A stretch of 64,000 nt of DNA from Zoogloeaceae bacterium (GTDB taxonomy: Bacteria > Pseudomonadota > Gammaproteobacteria > Burkholderiales > Rhodocyclaceae): the NCBI GenBank assembly GCA_031277315.1, contig JAITMP010000045.1, positions 1 through 64,000 of the forward strand, written 5' to 3'. A program made the translations under genes and the position numbers. Under the pieces are notes generated by a model. That model was given only the letters and a program-made list of their open reading frames with translations. It did no database searches and had not been told where the DNA came from. Position 1 is the first letter of the stretch; every line of letters starts with the position of its first letter. Below, in pieces: positions 37,557 to 46,015 of the stretch.

Positions 37557-39049
37557 GCCGTGGGGAACAGACACAGAAACAAGGCGTGCACAGGGCAGCT
37601 CTGAGTTCTGCAGATGCCGCAGGAACAGTCTACTTTTCGAGTAATGATGCCGATCCCGTTTATCGTGCTATAGGTACGAAACAGGCACAACACGTGAAAC
37701 AGCTTTTCGACTGCGGTCTTGTCAGTGTACTTGCGAGCAAGGGCCTTATACCGGGCATCAAAATTTCAGAGGGATGCCTGGGAGAGTATGCCATGGTTCT
37801 GGAGCAAGATCGGATATCACCAGTTATTTACCCATATGAGTGGTCGCCAGAAATGCTGCGTGCCGCAGCCTTATGTGTTCTCGACGTTAATGAAGCGGCG
37901 AATGCTTTTGGTTATGAGCTTAAAGATGCACATCCGTACAACATAGTTTTTGATTGCGGCAAGCCGGTTTTCGTCGATATTGGCAGCCTGCAGCAAAGAA
38001 GGTCGACCGAAGTCTGGGCCGCGGAAGAAGAATTCGTTGACTGCTATTGCAGGCCATTAGCCTTGATTCAGCGCGGGCTGATTGACTTATACAGGCGTGT
38101 ATTTTTCCTTCGCGGAAAGATGGAAAGTGTTGATCTCGCTGTAACTGCGTGTCGCATATATGGTTTGCTTGGTGTTCGGGTAACGCGATGGATATTCAAG
38201 TTATTCTGGAGGTACAAGAGAAGCTCTCTGCTTTCAAGGGAGCGTATTGAACGTCATGTGAAATACACCAGGCTTGCGGAAACCATTGTGAAGGCATTTG
38301 CCAGTAAGCATTGGCCTTTCCGTTGTCCCAATATTGGATTACTGCGCAAACGCATTCGATCTTACCGGCTGATGACGCATTCCATGTGGAGCGATTACCA
38401 TCAAACTTCCGGTTTCTACGACACTTCGGGGGAGCTGAGACTGCCGCTACGTATGCAATGGATAGTTCAAACAGTGGAATCGTTCGCACCGGCCTCCATT
38501 CTCGAACTGGCAGGCAACCAAGGCGTGCTTTCGCGCGCACTGGCTCAACTTTCAAGTACCCGGCGTGTCATTTGCGCGGATTACGATCTTCATGCAGTCG
38601 ATCAGCTATTCTTGCGGGTAAATGCTGAAGATGAAAAAATCCATATGGCTTGCTTCAACTTTATGGGGGACGTGTGCGAAAGCCTGACCGGAGAGCGGGC
38701 ACGACGTCTCCGTTCGGAGATGCTCATCGTCCTTGCAGTTACTCATCATTTGCTGTTAACCCAGAACCATTCTCTCCAATCCGTACTGGAAGTTTTAGCT
38801 GCGCACACGAGCAAATTCATTATCATTGAATTTATGCCGCTTGGACTATGGGATGGAGAAAACGCCCCACCAGTACCTGACTGGTACAACGAGGCGTGGT
38901 TTTTGCAAATATTCGAAAAATTCTTTATCGTTCTTAACCGCGTGCAACTGGAGCCAAACCGGATAGCTTTTGTTGGCGAGTTGCAAAACGCTTACAAAGA
39001 GTCAACTCATTTCATGAATACCTGCGCATCGGGATCATTGAGCGAGTGA
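37553..39049 (+). CDS. NoeA-like protein: kinase-like motif joined to a divergent methyltransferase domain
   Basis: A 498-residue protein. Residues 125-142 read DAHPYNIVF then PVFVDIGS, a DxHxxN...D arrangement like the catalytic loop and metal-binding Asp of kinase or phosphotransferase folds. The C-terminal part (about 295-480) resembles a class I methyltransferase. Its motif I is degenerate (SILELAGNQGVLSRALA, E318), with an acidic strand end at VICADYD. The combination recalls rhizobial NoeA-type nodulation methyltransferases. A strong GGGGGAG precedes ATG 37553. It may modify a sugar of the repeat unit or of a lipid-linked intermediate; the function is not known. Confidence 0.7.
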   Translation: MSRGEQTQKQGVHRAALSSADAAGTVYFSSNDADPVYRAIGTKQAQHVKQLFDCGLVSVLASKGLIPGIKISEGCLGEYAMVLEQDRISPVIYPYEWSPEMLRAAALCVLDVNEAANAFGYELKDAHPYNIVFDCGKPVFVDIGSLQQRRSTEVWAAEEEFVDCYCRPLALIQRGLIDLYRRVFFLRGKMESVDLAVTACRIYGLLGVRVTRWIFKLFWRYKRSSLLSRERIERHVKYTRLAETIVKAFASKHWPFRCPNIGLLRKRIRSYRLMTHSMWSDYHQTSGFYDTSGELRLPLRMQWIVQTVESFAPASILELAGNQGVLSRALAQLSSTRRVICADYDLHAVDQLFLRVNAEDEKIHMACFNFMGDVCESLTGERARRLRSEMLIVLAVTHHLLLTQNHSLQSVLEVLAAHTSKFIIIEFMPLGLWDGENAPPVPDWYNEAWFLQIFEKFFIVLNRVQLEPNRIAFVGELQNAYKESTHFMNTCASGSLSE

Positions 39050-39260
39050 GATGGACAAGGTCGATATGAGGTCCAACGCAATGATTCCGTGCGTGAGCGC
39101 GCGCTTCAAGGCATGCAGCCACTCGAGCGGAGCGATTAGCCCAATGCCGAGGGGATTGATTGAGCGGATCACTGTCGTAGGCGTGATCCCCGACGGATTG
39201 CCTGGGTTGTCCCACGGTGACAAATTCATCAAGGGTAATCCCGACAAAAGTAACTTTCTT
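39050..39260 (-). pseudogene. Relic of an IS5-family-like transposase (frameshifted fragment)
   Basis: On the minus strand one frame reads VGDHAYDSDPLNQ and the next frame continues PLGIGLIAP. This matches in order the GDKAYDSDPL...GIELIAP core of IS5/IS4-type DDE transposases around the second catalytic Asp. Upstream residues (TLDEFVTVGQPRQS) are also compatible. Only about 70 codons remain, with a frameshift and no terminal repeats seen. It lies in the 243-base gap between the NoeA-like gene and fdtA. The call rests on motif memory and needs a database match. Confidence 0.5.
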
Positions 39261-39292
39261 GAAATTGGAAATTAAGATTTCTACGGATTTTC

Positions 39293-39670
39293 ATGCTGAC
39301 TTACTTTCCCCTTCTTGATCTACCAACATTTACCAATGAGCGTGGTTCATTAACGGTAATGGAAAAGGTGCTACCTTTCGATGTTATGCGTAGTTACTGG
39401 ATTTACGGGGCCGATGGACAGTCTCGTGGAGGGCATCGTCATTGTTATACCCGCCAGGCGCTGGTAGCCGTGAATGGCGTTGTGTCTGTTTACATGGATG
39501 ATGGCATTCGTATGGAAACAATAATATTGGACCATCCAGGTAAGTGCCTGCTGGTGGAACCAAAGGACTGGCATACCATGACCTTTGGTCCCGGATCAGT
39601 ATTGTTGGTCATGGCTTCTCATCCTTATGATCGTAACGAATACATTGATGATCCATATGAGCGAATCTAG
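39293..39670 (+). CDS. fdtA: dTDP-4-keto-6-deoxyglucose 3,4-ketoisomerase (FdtA/QdtA-like cupin)
   Basis: A 125-residue cupin of the WxcM/FdtA group. It has the N-terminal NERGSLTVMEKVLPFDVMRSYWIYG block, an active-site RGGHRH (R.G.HxH type), VSVYMDDGIRMETIILDHP and the C-terminal MASHPYDRNEYIDDPY. The enzyme shifts the keto group of dTDP-4-keto-6-deoxyglucose from C4 to C3. The product is normally transaminated by the enzyme encoded next (overlap 14 bases). Whether the product is of the galacto (FdtA) or gluco (QdtA) type cannot be told. The substrate comes from RmlA/RmlB encoded at 55772-57728. Confidence 0.85.
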   Translation: MLTYFPLLDLPTFTNERGSLTVMEKVLPFDVMRSYWIYGADGQSRGGHRHCYTRQALVAVNGVVSVYMDDGIRMETIILDHPGKCLLVEPKDWHTMTFGPGSVLLVMASHPYDRNEYIDDPYERI

Positions 39671-40760
39671 AGTAGTTGAATATGAAAACTTGACAGCCAG
39701 TAACGCGGCTCTGATGGATCAGTTGGAAGCTGCCGCTAGTAGAGTGATTCGTAGCGGGTGGTATGTATTGGGACAGGAAGTAGAGGCGTTTGAAGCAGAG
39801 TTTGCCAATTTTATTGGTATAAAACACTGCGTTGGTGTGGCAAGCGGGCTGGACGCTCTTGTTCTCGCTATCGAGGCTTTGGCCCTGCCGCCGAGAAGTG
39901 AAATTCTGGTTGCATCCAATACCTATATTGCTACCATTCTCGCCATCATGCACGCTGGACATAAGCCTGTGCTGGTGGAGCCGGAGATCAAGACTTTTAA
40001 TATAGACCCGGAGCTTCTCGCTGATGTGTTGACGGATCGCACACGGGCCATCTGTGTTACGCATCTGTTTGGAAAAACCTGTCGCATGGATGCCATTGCC
40101 GCCTTTGCGTACGAACATGGCCTGAAATTATTGGAAGACTGTGCTCAGTCCCATGGCGCCAAATTGGGTCAACGCATGACGGGTACATTTGGCGACACAG
40201 GCTGTTTTAGTTTTTACCCCACAAAAAATCTCGGCGCCATCGGTGATGCGGGGGCTGTTGTTACTAATAATGATGATTTGGCCGATCGGCTTCGATATTT
40301 GCGTAACTACGGATCGAGGCAGAAATACATCAATCGCTATGTGGGTGTTAATTCGCGGCTGGATGAGCTGCAAGCTGCAATGCTACGAGTCAAATTGCAA
40401 TACTTGGATGAGGTAACGACCCACAAACGGGCCTTGGCCGAAATCTACTTTGCCGAATTGCCCGACTGGGTGTGCATGCCTGCACGTCGTCCGGATGAAT
40501 TTGATGTGTTTCATATTTATGGCATTCGCCATCCCCGGCGTGATGCCCTGCGTAAACATTTACTGGAGCGCGGTGTCAAGACGGAAATTCACTATCCGAT
40601 TCCGCCATACCGGCAAGAGGCCATGCAGGGCGTCTTCTCCGGCGACTACCCCATTGCGGATGAATTACATGAAACTCAATTGAGCCTCCCTATTTCCGTA
40701 GGACATCGAGCAGATGATATCCGTTTGGTTTGTGAGCGCCTGAAATCTTTTCCTTCGTGA
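39657..40760 (+). CDS. fdtB: PLP-dependent sugar 3-aminotransferase (DegT/DnrJ/EryC1 family, FdtB/QdtB-like)
   Basis: A 367-residue sugar aminotransferase. It has GVASGLDALVLAIEAL, the PLP-contact LEDCAQSHGA, and the Schiff-base lysine K190 in CFSFYPTKNLGAIGDAGAVVTN. NSRLDELQAAMLRVKL and EIHYPIPPYRQEAM follow, as usual for FdtB/QdtB. ATG 39657 overlaps fdtA; ATG 39648 is an alternative. It would make dTDP-3-amino-3,6-dideoxyhexose. No dedicated acetyltransferase (FdtC/QdtC) follows in the cluster. Confidence 0.88.
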   Translation: MSESRVVEYENLTASNAALMDQLEAAASRVIRSGWYVLGQEVEAFEAEFANFIGIKHCVGVASGLDALVLAIEALALPPRSEILVASNTYIATILAIMHAGHKPVLVEPEIKTFNIDPELLADVLTDRTRAICVTHLFGKTCRMDAIAAFAYEHGLKLLEDCAQSHGAKLGQRMTGTFGDTGCFSFYPTKNLGAIGDAGAVVTNNDDLADRLRYLRNYGSRQKYINRYVGVNSRLDELQAAMLRVKLQYLDEVTTHKRALAEIYFAELPDWVCMPARRPDEFDVFHIYGIRHPRRDALRKHLLERGVKTEIHYPIPPYRQEAMQGVFSGDYPIADELHETQLSLPISVGHRADDIRLVCERLKSFPS

Positions 40761-41656
40761 GTGCGATATCAAATATCCGAGACATGACATACTCGATCCC
40801 ACTAACTATGAGCGACAAGTTAAAAAAAACTCTCAAGGATTGGTTACCGCCTGCAATATTACGGAAGCTCAAGACAGGTCAAGGCGGCGGTAACTATTAT
40901 CTGGACTGGAGCGGAACGTGGGCAGAAGCACAGCGCCAAAGCACGGGCTATGATACAGAAAACATATTGAAAAAAGTGCTTGCTGCGACGCGCAACCTCG
41001 TACGCGGGGAAGCAATTTACGAGCGGGATTCCGTGCTTTTTCATAATCGTGATTTTCCCTCGATTACGCTTTCGGGACTACTATGGGGAGCCGCCCGCAA
41101 CTGCGGCACACTCAACGTCCTGGATTTCGGCGGTTCTCTGGGCAGTACCTGGTGGCATCTGCAGAAATTCTTCAGCGAACTGCCATCGGTACGCTGGAAC
41201 GTCGTCGAGCAGAAACACTTTGTCGATGTTGGTCGACGAGAGTTTCAGAATGACAAGCTTTTTTTTTATGAGTCCATTGATGAATGCCTGAGCGAAACTT
41301 GCCCCAGCATTATCCTGCTTTCCAGTGTGTTGCAATATATTGAATGTTACGAAGACATAATTATCGCTCTTGCGCATTCACCAGCGAACACATTCGTGAT
41401 TGACCGGACATCCTTGTCCAACGCAAGCGTGACCCGCATTGTCGTGCAACATGTGCCCAAGTCTATATATGAAGCAAGCTATCCTATGTGGATTTTTTCA
41501 GAACAGGAACTTCTTGCCCGTTTGCAACCTTACTGGAACGTAATTGGCCTTGCGCCAAGCGCGGACGGGAATGCCATATCATCGAGAGGGCACACGTTTG
41601 CATTCAAGGGCATGCTGCTCGAAAAGCATGGTATTTCAGGGAATAACAGCGTGTGA
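40757..41656 (+). CDS. Putative methyltransferase of the TIGR04325 (LIC12133) type
   Basis: A 299-residue protein with a basic N-terminus and a SAM-like motif LNVLDFGGSLGSTWWHLQKF. It continues WNVVEQKHFVDVGRREF and IILLSSVLQYIE, the pattern of the TIGR04325 family found in surface glycan clusters. It starts at GTG 40757, overlapping fdtB by 4 bases; ATG 40784 is an alternative. Substrate unknown. Codon use is intermediate to A+T-rich. Confidence 0.8.
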   Translation: MSAISNIRDMTYSIPLTMSDKLKKTLKDWLPPAILRKLKTGQGGGNYYLDWSGTWAEAQRQSTGYDTENILKKVLAATRNLVRGEAIYERDSVLFHNRDFPSITLSGLLWGAARNCGTLNVLDFGGSLGSTWWHLQKFFSELPSVRWNVVEQKHFVDVGRREFQNDKLFFYESIDECLSETCPSIILLSSVLQYIECYEDIIIALAHSPANTFVIDRTSLSNASVTRIVVQHVPKSIYEASYPMWIFSEQELLARLQPYWNVIGLAPSADGNAISSRGHTFAFKGMLLEKHGISGNNSV

Positions 41657-42378
41657 AAGAAAAGCTTCGACAAATTTATGTAGAGCGTCAGTTTAATCCT
41701 CAATGGCTGGGGATTTTTATTAATCCATTTTTTCTTGCTCGTCGGGGGTTGCGAAGAGCTATTGAAGCTCGAAAAGGATACCTCTACGGGAAGATGTTGG
41801 ATGTCGGCTGTGGAAGCAAGCCCTATCGGGCGTTGTTCGCTGTTGATGATTATGTTGGCTTGGAAATCGATACACCCCAGACGCGTGCGCGCGGCATTGC
41901 GGACGTTTGGTATGACGGAAAAAAATTTCCTTTCGGAGACGAAAGTTTTGATTCAGTGTTATGCAATCAAGTGTTGGAACATATTTTTACCCCTGATGAA
42001 TTCCTGCGGGAAATCCATCGTGTCTTAAAGCCGGGCGGGCACTTGCTGCTGACTGTGCCATTTGTCTGGGACGAGCATGAACAGCCGTACGATTACGCGC
42101 GATACAGCAGCTTCGGGTTGCGTGCCTTGCTGGAGAAAAACAACTTTGTTGTACGTGAGCATGAAAAGATACTCAACGATGCCTCGGTACTTTTCCAGTT
42201 ACTAATTGCTTATCTATACAAAATTATCGGAATCCGAGACGTAAAATTCAGCCTGCTGCTATCCGTGGTGCTGTTTGCTCCGATCTCGTTAGCAGGTTGG
42301 TGCGCCGGAGTGCTTTTACCTAAAAATAATGATTTGTTCCTTGATCAGATCATTCTTGCAGAGCGGCATCGTTCGTGA
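41653..42378 (+). CDS. Class I SAM-dependent methyltransferase
   Basis: A 241-residue protein with motif I KMLDVGCGSKPYRALF and acidic strand end YVGLEIDTPQTRARG. Motif IV is FDSVLCNQVLEHIFTPDEFLREIHRVLKPGGHLLLTVPF in adjoining blocks. A hydrophobic C-terminal stretch (FSLLLSVVLFAPISLAGWCAGVLL) may anchor it to the membrane. It starts at GTG 41653 within the preceding stop (4-base overlap) and overlaps the next gene by 1 base. It is probably a sugar O-methyltransferase; the substrate is unknown. Confidence 0.85.
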   Translation: MKEKLRQIYVERQFNPQWLGIFINPFFLARRGLRRAIEARKGYLYGKMLDVGCGSKPYRALFAVDDYVGLEIDTPQTRARGIADVWYDGKKFPFGDESFDSVLCNQVLEHIFTPDEFLREIHRVLKPGGHLLLTVPFVWDEHEQPYDYARYSSFGLRALLEKNNFVVREHEKILNDASVLFQLLIAYLYKIIGIRDVKFSLLLSVVLFAPISLAGWCAGVLLPKNNDLFLDQIILAERHRS

Positions 42379-43358
42379 TGAATGTGCAATATTTTTGCAC
42401 ATTGTTCGACAGTAACTACCTGCTCAAGGGCGTAGCCATGCTGCGCTCCCTGAAAGAGAACTGCCCGGAAGCACATATACATGTCCTGTGCATGGACGAG
42501 CGCACACAAAAAATTTTGCATATGCTGGATATGTCTTTCGTTACATGTATTCCTTTGGTTGCAATAGAGAGTCATGCGTTGTTGGCTGCGAAACAGACAC
42601 GTAGTGTGGCGGAATATTGCTGGACGCTGTCACCCAGTCTGCCGTGGTATGTGTTGCAGAACAATTCACGTATTAATTTCATTACTTATGTAGATGCTGA
42701 TTTGTTATTTTATTCTCCAGTACAACCTTTGTTTGACGAAATCGGCAATGCTTCCGTGGCTATCATTGAACATCGCTTCGCAACGCAATTCCGTCAGTTA
42801 GAGGTCAATGGTCGTTTCTGTGTTGAGTGGGTGAGTTTTCGCCGTGATGCGCAAGGAATGGCTTGCTTGTCACGTTGGCGTGAGCAGTGTATTGAATGGT
42901 GCTATTCCCGCTCGGAAGATGGCCGCTTTGGCGATCAGAAATATCTTGATGAATGGCCGCAACAATACGAAAAACTGCATATCCTGCAACACATTGGGGC
43001 TGGAGTGGCGCCGTGGAATTATGCGCAATATGATTTTTGTATGAATGAGCAAGGGAAAATTACGATTAATGGTGCATTGCTGATTTTTTACCATTTCCAT
43101 ACGTTTCAATTGCTGGATAACGGAAAGTTTGATCGGTTGTCGCCAGCATACGCTGGAATTAGCCCGGAGCCTGGGGATGTTTATTCCATGTATGAAAAAA
43201 TACTTGCGGCTTTGTTAATTGAAATACGTTTAATGGTTCCTGATTTTTCTGGCGGTTTGAAATCGGCCTCAAAATTAAGCAGACAACGCTGGTTCTCGCG
43301 CTGGGTGCTGATGTGGATTCCAGATGCGATTAAAAATAAGCTGCGACAGTTAATTTAG
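42378..43358 (+). CDS. Glycosyltransferase-like protein (GT8-type fold, DxD motif)
   Basis: A 326-residue protein resembling GT8-type nucleotide-diphospho-sugar transferases. YFCTLFDSNYLLKGVAMLRSL is the acceptor/donor-site start, and the metal-binding D106-A-D108 lies in FITYVDADLLFYSP. A product-strand region with FGDQKYLDEWP and HIGAGVAPWNY follows. ATG 42378 overlaps the previous stop (TGATG); a GTG directly before it is an alternative. Sugar specificity unknown. Confidence 0.78.
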   Translation: MNVQYFCTLFDSNYLLKGVAMLRSLKENCPEAHIHVLCMDERTQKILHMLDMSFVTCIPLVAIESHALLAAKQTRSVAEYCWTLSPSLPWYVLQNNSRINFITYVDADLLFYSPVQPLFDEIGNASVAIIEHRFATQFRQLEVNGRFCVEWVSFRRDAQGMACLSRWREQCIEWCYSRSEDGRFGDQKYLDEWPQQYEKLHILQHIGAGVAPWNYAQYDFCMNEQGKITINGALLIFYHFHTFQLLDNGKFDRLSPAYAGISPEPGDVYSMYEKILAALLIEIRLMVPDFSGGLKSASKLSRQRWFSRWVLMWIPDAIKNKLRQLI

Positions 43359-43365
43359 AGAAATC

Positions 43366-44097
43366 ATGAAGCTCAGTATCATTACCTCCACATTCAATGC
43401 GGAAAAATACTTGCCAAGACTAATTGAGTCTCTACGCCAGCAGACAGACAAGGAATTCGAGTGGGTGGTGATCGATGGCGATTCCGCTGATGGAACGGTG
43501 GAGTTGCTGCGCGATGTGACTGACCTGCCGCTGGTGTGGCGATCAGAGCCGGATTTCGGGATTTATGACGCGCTTAACAAGGCTATCAAGCTTTGCACGG
43601 GAGAGTTTTACTTGGTGGTTGGCGCGGATGACAGGCTGGATCCGGCGGCAGTGGCGAATTACAAGGCGCTTGGTATTGCAACGGGAGCAGACATTTTAAC
43701 GGCTGCTGTGGATTATGGAAGCGATGTCGGTATCGTAGCCAAGCCGAGAGGCTCTTCATGGCTGAAGGGGCAAATGGCCTTTGTGACAGGGCATTCCGTC
43801 GGATCGGTCTATCGTAAAAACTTGCATGAAAAAGCAGGCGTGGGGTTTTACTCAAAGGCATATCCGATTGCGGCGGATCAGCTTTTCATTAAGCGCGCTG
43901 TGCAATCGGGCGCTCGTGTGGCTGTGGGGGATTTTCTGACGGGTCACTTTGGTGAGGATGGTGTCAGTACGGTTAATGTTGCGGGTACGATGACGGAGTT
44001 TTTCCGGGCGCAGTTGCAGACAGAGCGGTGCAAGGGTTTGCAGGTGCTTTTGTTCGTGCTGCGTTTACTCAAGAATTTTCCGAAACTGGTGCGTTGA
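43366..44097 (+). CDS. Glycosyltransferase family 2
   Basis: A 243-residue GT-A enzyme. KLSIITSTFNAEKYLPRLIESLRQQT is followed by EWVVIDGDSADGTVELLR, EPDFGIYDALNKAI and the metal site VVGADDRLDPAA, the WcaE/colanic-type pattern. GT specificity is unknown. Its stop overlaps the next GT gene by 1 base, and codon use becomes more G+C-rich towards the end of the cluster. Confidence 0.88.
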   Translation: MKLSIITSTFNAEKYLPRLIESLRQQTDKEFEWVVIDGDSADGTVELLRDVTDLPLVWRSEPDFGIYDALNKAIKLCTGEFYLVVGADDRLDPAAVANYKALGIATGADILTAAVDYGSDVGIVAKPRGSSWLKGQMAFVTGHSVGSVYRKNLHEKAGVGFYSKAYPIAADQLFIKRAVQSGARVAVGDFLTGHFGEDGVSTVNVAGTMTEFFRAQLQTERCKGLQVLLFVLRLLKNFPKLVR

Positions 44098-44942
44098 TGT
44101 CTGCCGCGTCTGTGCATGTTTTGACGCGAGATCCGGCTCCCGTTAGCGTTGTCATTCCTTGTTATCGTTGCGCGGACACCATAGGTCGCGCATTGGCATC
44201 GGTTTTTCAGCAAACTTGGCGGCCGACCGAGGTAATTCTGGTCGAAGATGGCAGTGGCGATAGCACGCTGAAGTATTTGCATGAATTGCAGACACTTTAT
44301 CCAGAGGGTTGGTTGCATGTACTGGCCTTGCCACAAAACGCCGGCCCCGGCGCGGCGCGCAATACGGGATGGGACAAAGCCAGTCAACCTTATTTGGCTT
44401 TTCTGGATGCGGATGATGCCTGGCACTCGGAAAAAATCCGCCTGCAACTGGAATGGATGCTGGCGCATCCCGAAGCTGTGTTGACAGGACACGATATTAG
44501 TATTGCGCTTGAAGAATCGGCGATAAAAACGGCACATGCTATCAAGCCTTTAACATTTGAACAGGTGTCTGCTGCCCGGCTATTGATTTCAAACTGCTTT
44601 GCCACCCCAACAGTGATATTGCGTCGTGACTTGCCGAATCGTTTTGCTTCGGACAAGCGACACATCGAAGACCAGCTTTTATTTACGGAGATATGCCTGG
44701 ATGGCTATCCTTGTTATCGTAGCGCGGCTGCGCTGAGTTTTTTGTTCAAGGCGCAATACGGGGAAGCTGGTTTAAGCGCCAATTTGTGGCAAATGGAGAA
44801 GGGCGAGTTGGATTTCTACATCCGGCTCGCCCGTAGTGGCAGGATACCTCGACTATCCTTGCTGCTTTTCATGCCGTTTTCTTTGGCGAAATATGCGCGC
44901 CGGTTGCTCAAAGTAGCTTTTCGACGGTTATTCAGACAATGA
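44097..44942 (+). CDS. Glycosyltransferase family 2
   Basis: A 281-residue enzyme. SVVIPCYRCADTIGRALASVFQQT is the nucleotide strand, EVILVEDGSGDSTLKYL follows, and AFLDADDAWHSEKIRLQLEWM carries the DxD-like site. ATG 44097 is chosen because it overlaps the previous stop (TGATG-type); a longer version starting at 44028 would run inside the previous gene. Its stop overlaps the next gene by 4 bases. Sugar specificity unknown. Confidence 0.9.
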   Translation: MSAASVHVLTRDPAPVSVVIPCYRCADTIGRALASVFQQTWRPTEVILVEDGSGDSTLKYLHELQTLYPEGWLHVLALPQNAGPGAARNTGWDKASQPYLAFLDADDAWHSEKIRLQLEWMLAHPEAVLTGHDISIALEESAIKTAHAIKPLTFEQVSAARLLISNCFATPTVILRRDLPNRFASDKRHIEDQLLFTEICLDGYPCYRSAAALSFLFKAQYGEAGLSANLWQMEKGELDFYIRLARSGRIPRLSLLLFMPFSLAKYARRLLKVAFRRLFRQ

Positions 44943-45865
44943 AGACTGCCGTTCTTCTCGCCACGCACAACGGTCTGCGCTGGTTGCCTGAACAGGTGGA
45001 CAGCATTCTTGGTCAGCAGGGTGTGAGCGTGCGCCTGTTTGTTTCCGACGATGCGTCCACGGACGGCGCGCCAGCATGGCTGCTGGCGCGCGCAGAACAG
45101 GATGAGCGTGTTACGTTGCTGCCGCAGAATGGGGCGTACGGGTCTGCCGCGTGGAATTTCTATCGTCTGTTGCGCGATGCGGATTTTTTGACCACCGATT
45201 ATGTCGCTTTTTCGGATCAGGATGACATCTGGCATCCCGACAAGTTGGCGCGCGCTTGCCGCAAGCTGGCCGAAACGCAGGCGGATGGTTATTCGAGCAA
45301 TGTTATGGCTTTCTGGCCGGATGGCCGACGGCAGCTTGTGAATAAAGCACAGCCACAGCAGAAGTACGATTATTTGTTTGAGGCCGCCGGCCCCGGCTGT
45401 ACTTATGTGATGACGTCTGCTTTTGTGCATGCGGTGCAATGCCAGTTGAAAAATCTCATCGCCATGGATGCAGCCTTGCCCGCGCACCATGACTGGTTTT
45501 GCTACGCCTTGTGCCGCATGCAAGGTAAGCGATGGGTGATTGATGCAAGGCCATCAATGGATTATCGCCAGCACGGTCATAATGAAGTGGGAGTGAATGA
45601 CGGCATACAGGCTGGTCGGACACGCTTGCGCAAGGTGGCTTCGGGGTGGTATCGGCGGGAAGTGCTGCTGTTGGCGCATATGGGACGGTCTCTGCGGCCG
45701 GATGATAGCGATTTGGCTGCTCTGGTTTTTCGTCTGGAACGCGGAAGTTGGCTGGATAGGCTGGCGCTGGTTTTTTCTGTTTGTCGTCTGCGTCGCCGAT
45801 TGCGCGACCGTTTGGCCCTTGCCATGTTGTTTTTGAGCGGATTATTTTTCAGGACGAAACGCTGA
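44939..45865 (+). CDS. Glycosyltransferase family 2, rhamnosyltransferase-like
   Basis: A 308-residue enzyme. TAVLLATHNGLRWLPEQVDSIL, LFVSDDASTDGAPAWL and the metal site YVAFSDQDDIWHPDKLARAC are the pattern common in WbbL/RfbF-like rhamnosyltransferases. This would fit the rmlABCD genes at 55.8-59.2 kb. Residues around PAHHDWFCYALCR and YRQHGHNEVGVN are family-typical. It overlaps the previous gene by 4 bases. Specificity is inference. Confidence 0.87.
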   Translation: MKTAVLLATHNGLRWLPEQVDSILGQQGVSVRLFVSDDASTDGAPAWLLARAEQDERVTLLPQNGAYGSAAWNFYRLLRDADFLTTDYVAFSDQDDIWHPDKLARACRKLAETQADGYSSNVMAFWPDGRRQLVNKAQPQQKYDYLFEAAGPGCTYVMTSAFVHAVQCQLKNLIAMDAALPAHHDWFCYALCRMQGKRWVIDARPSMDYRQHGHNEVGVNDGIQAGRTRLRKVASGWYRREVLLLAHMGRSLRPDDSDLAALVFRLERGSWLDRLALVFSVCRLRRRLRDRLALAMLFLSGLFFRTKR

Positions 45866-45987
45866 GAAACGCGAAGTAAACAATGACCGGGATGGCATGT
45901 GGCCATCTGCGGAGGTCAGTTCCCAAGTAATGCATGTTTGCGTTGCCGCTACCCCATGTGTCGGCGATAATGAAGGCTCGTTCAGAA

Positions 45988-46011
45988 GACAACACACAGG
46001 ACAACACACAG
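45988..46011 (+). repeat. 12-bp tandem duplication before the WecA-like gene
   Basis: GACAACACACAG occurs twice head to tail and ends 4 bases before the ATG at 46016. The last bases (ACAGG) are the only ribosome-site-like sequence. The 150-base gap 45866-46015 otherwise shows no gene. Confidence 0.75.
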
Positions 46012-46015
46012 GCTC

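Noticed and set aside
45866-46015. JUMPstart/ops element before a polysaccharide gene
   Set aside because: No GGCGGTAGCGT-type ops core was found; only a 12-bp duplication is present.
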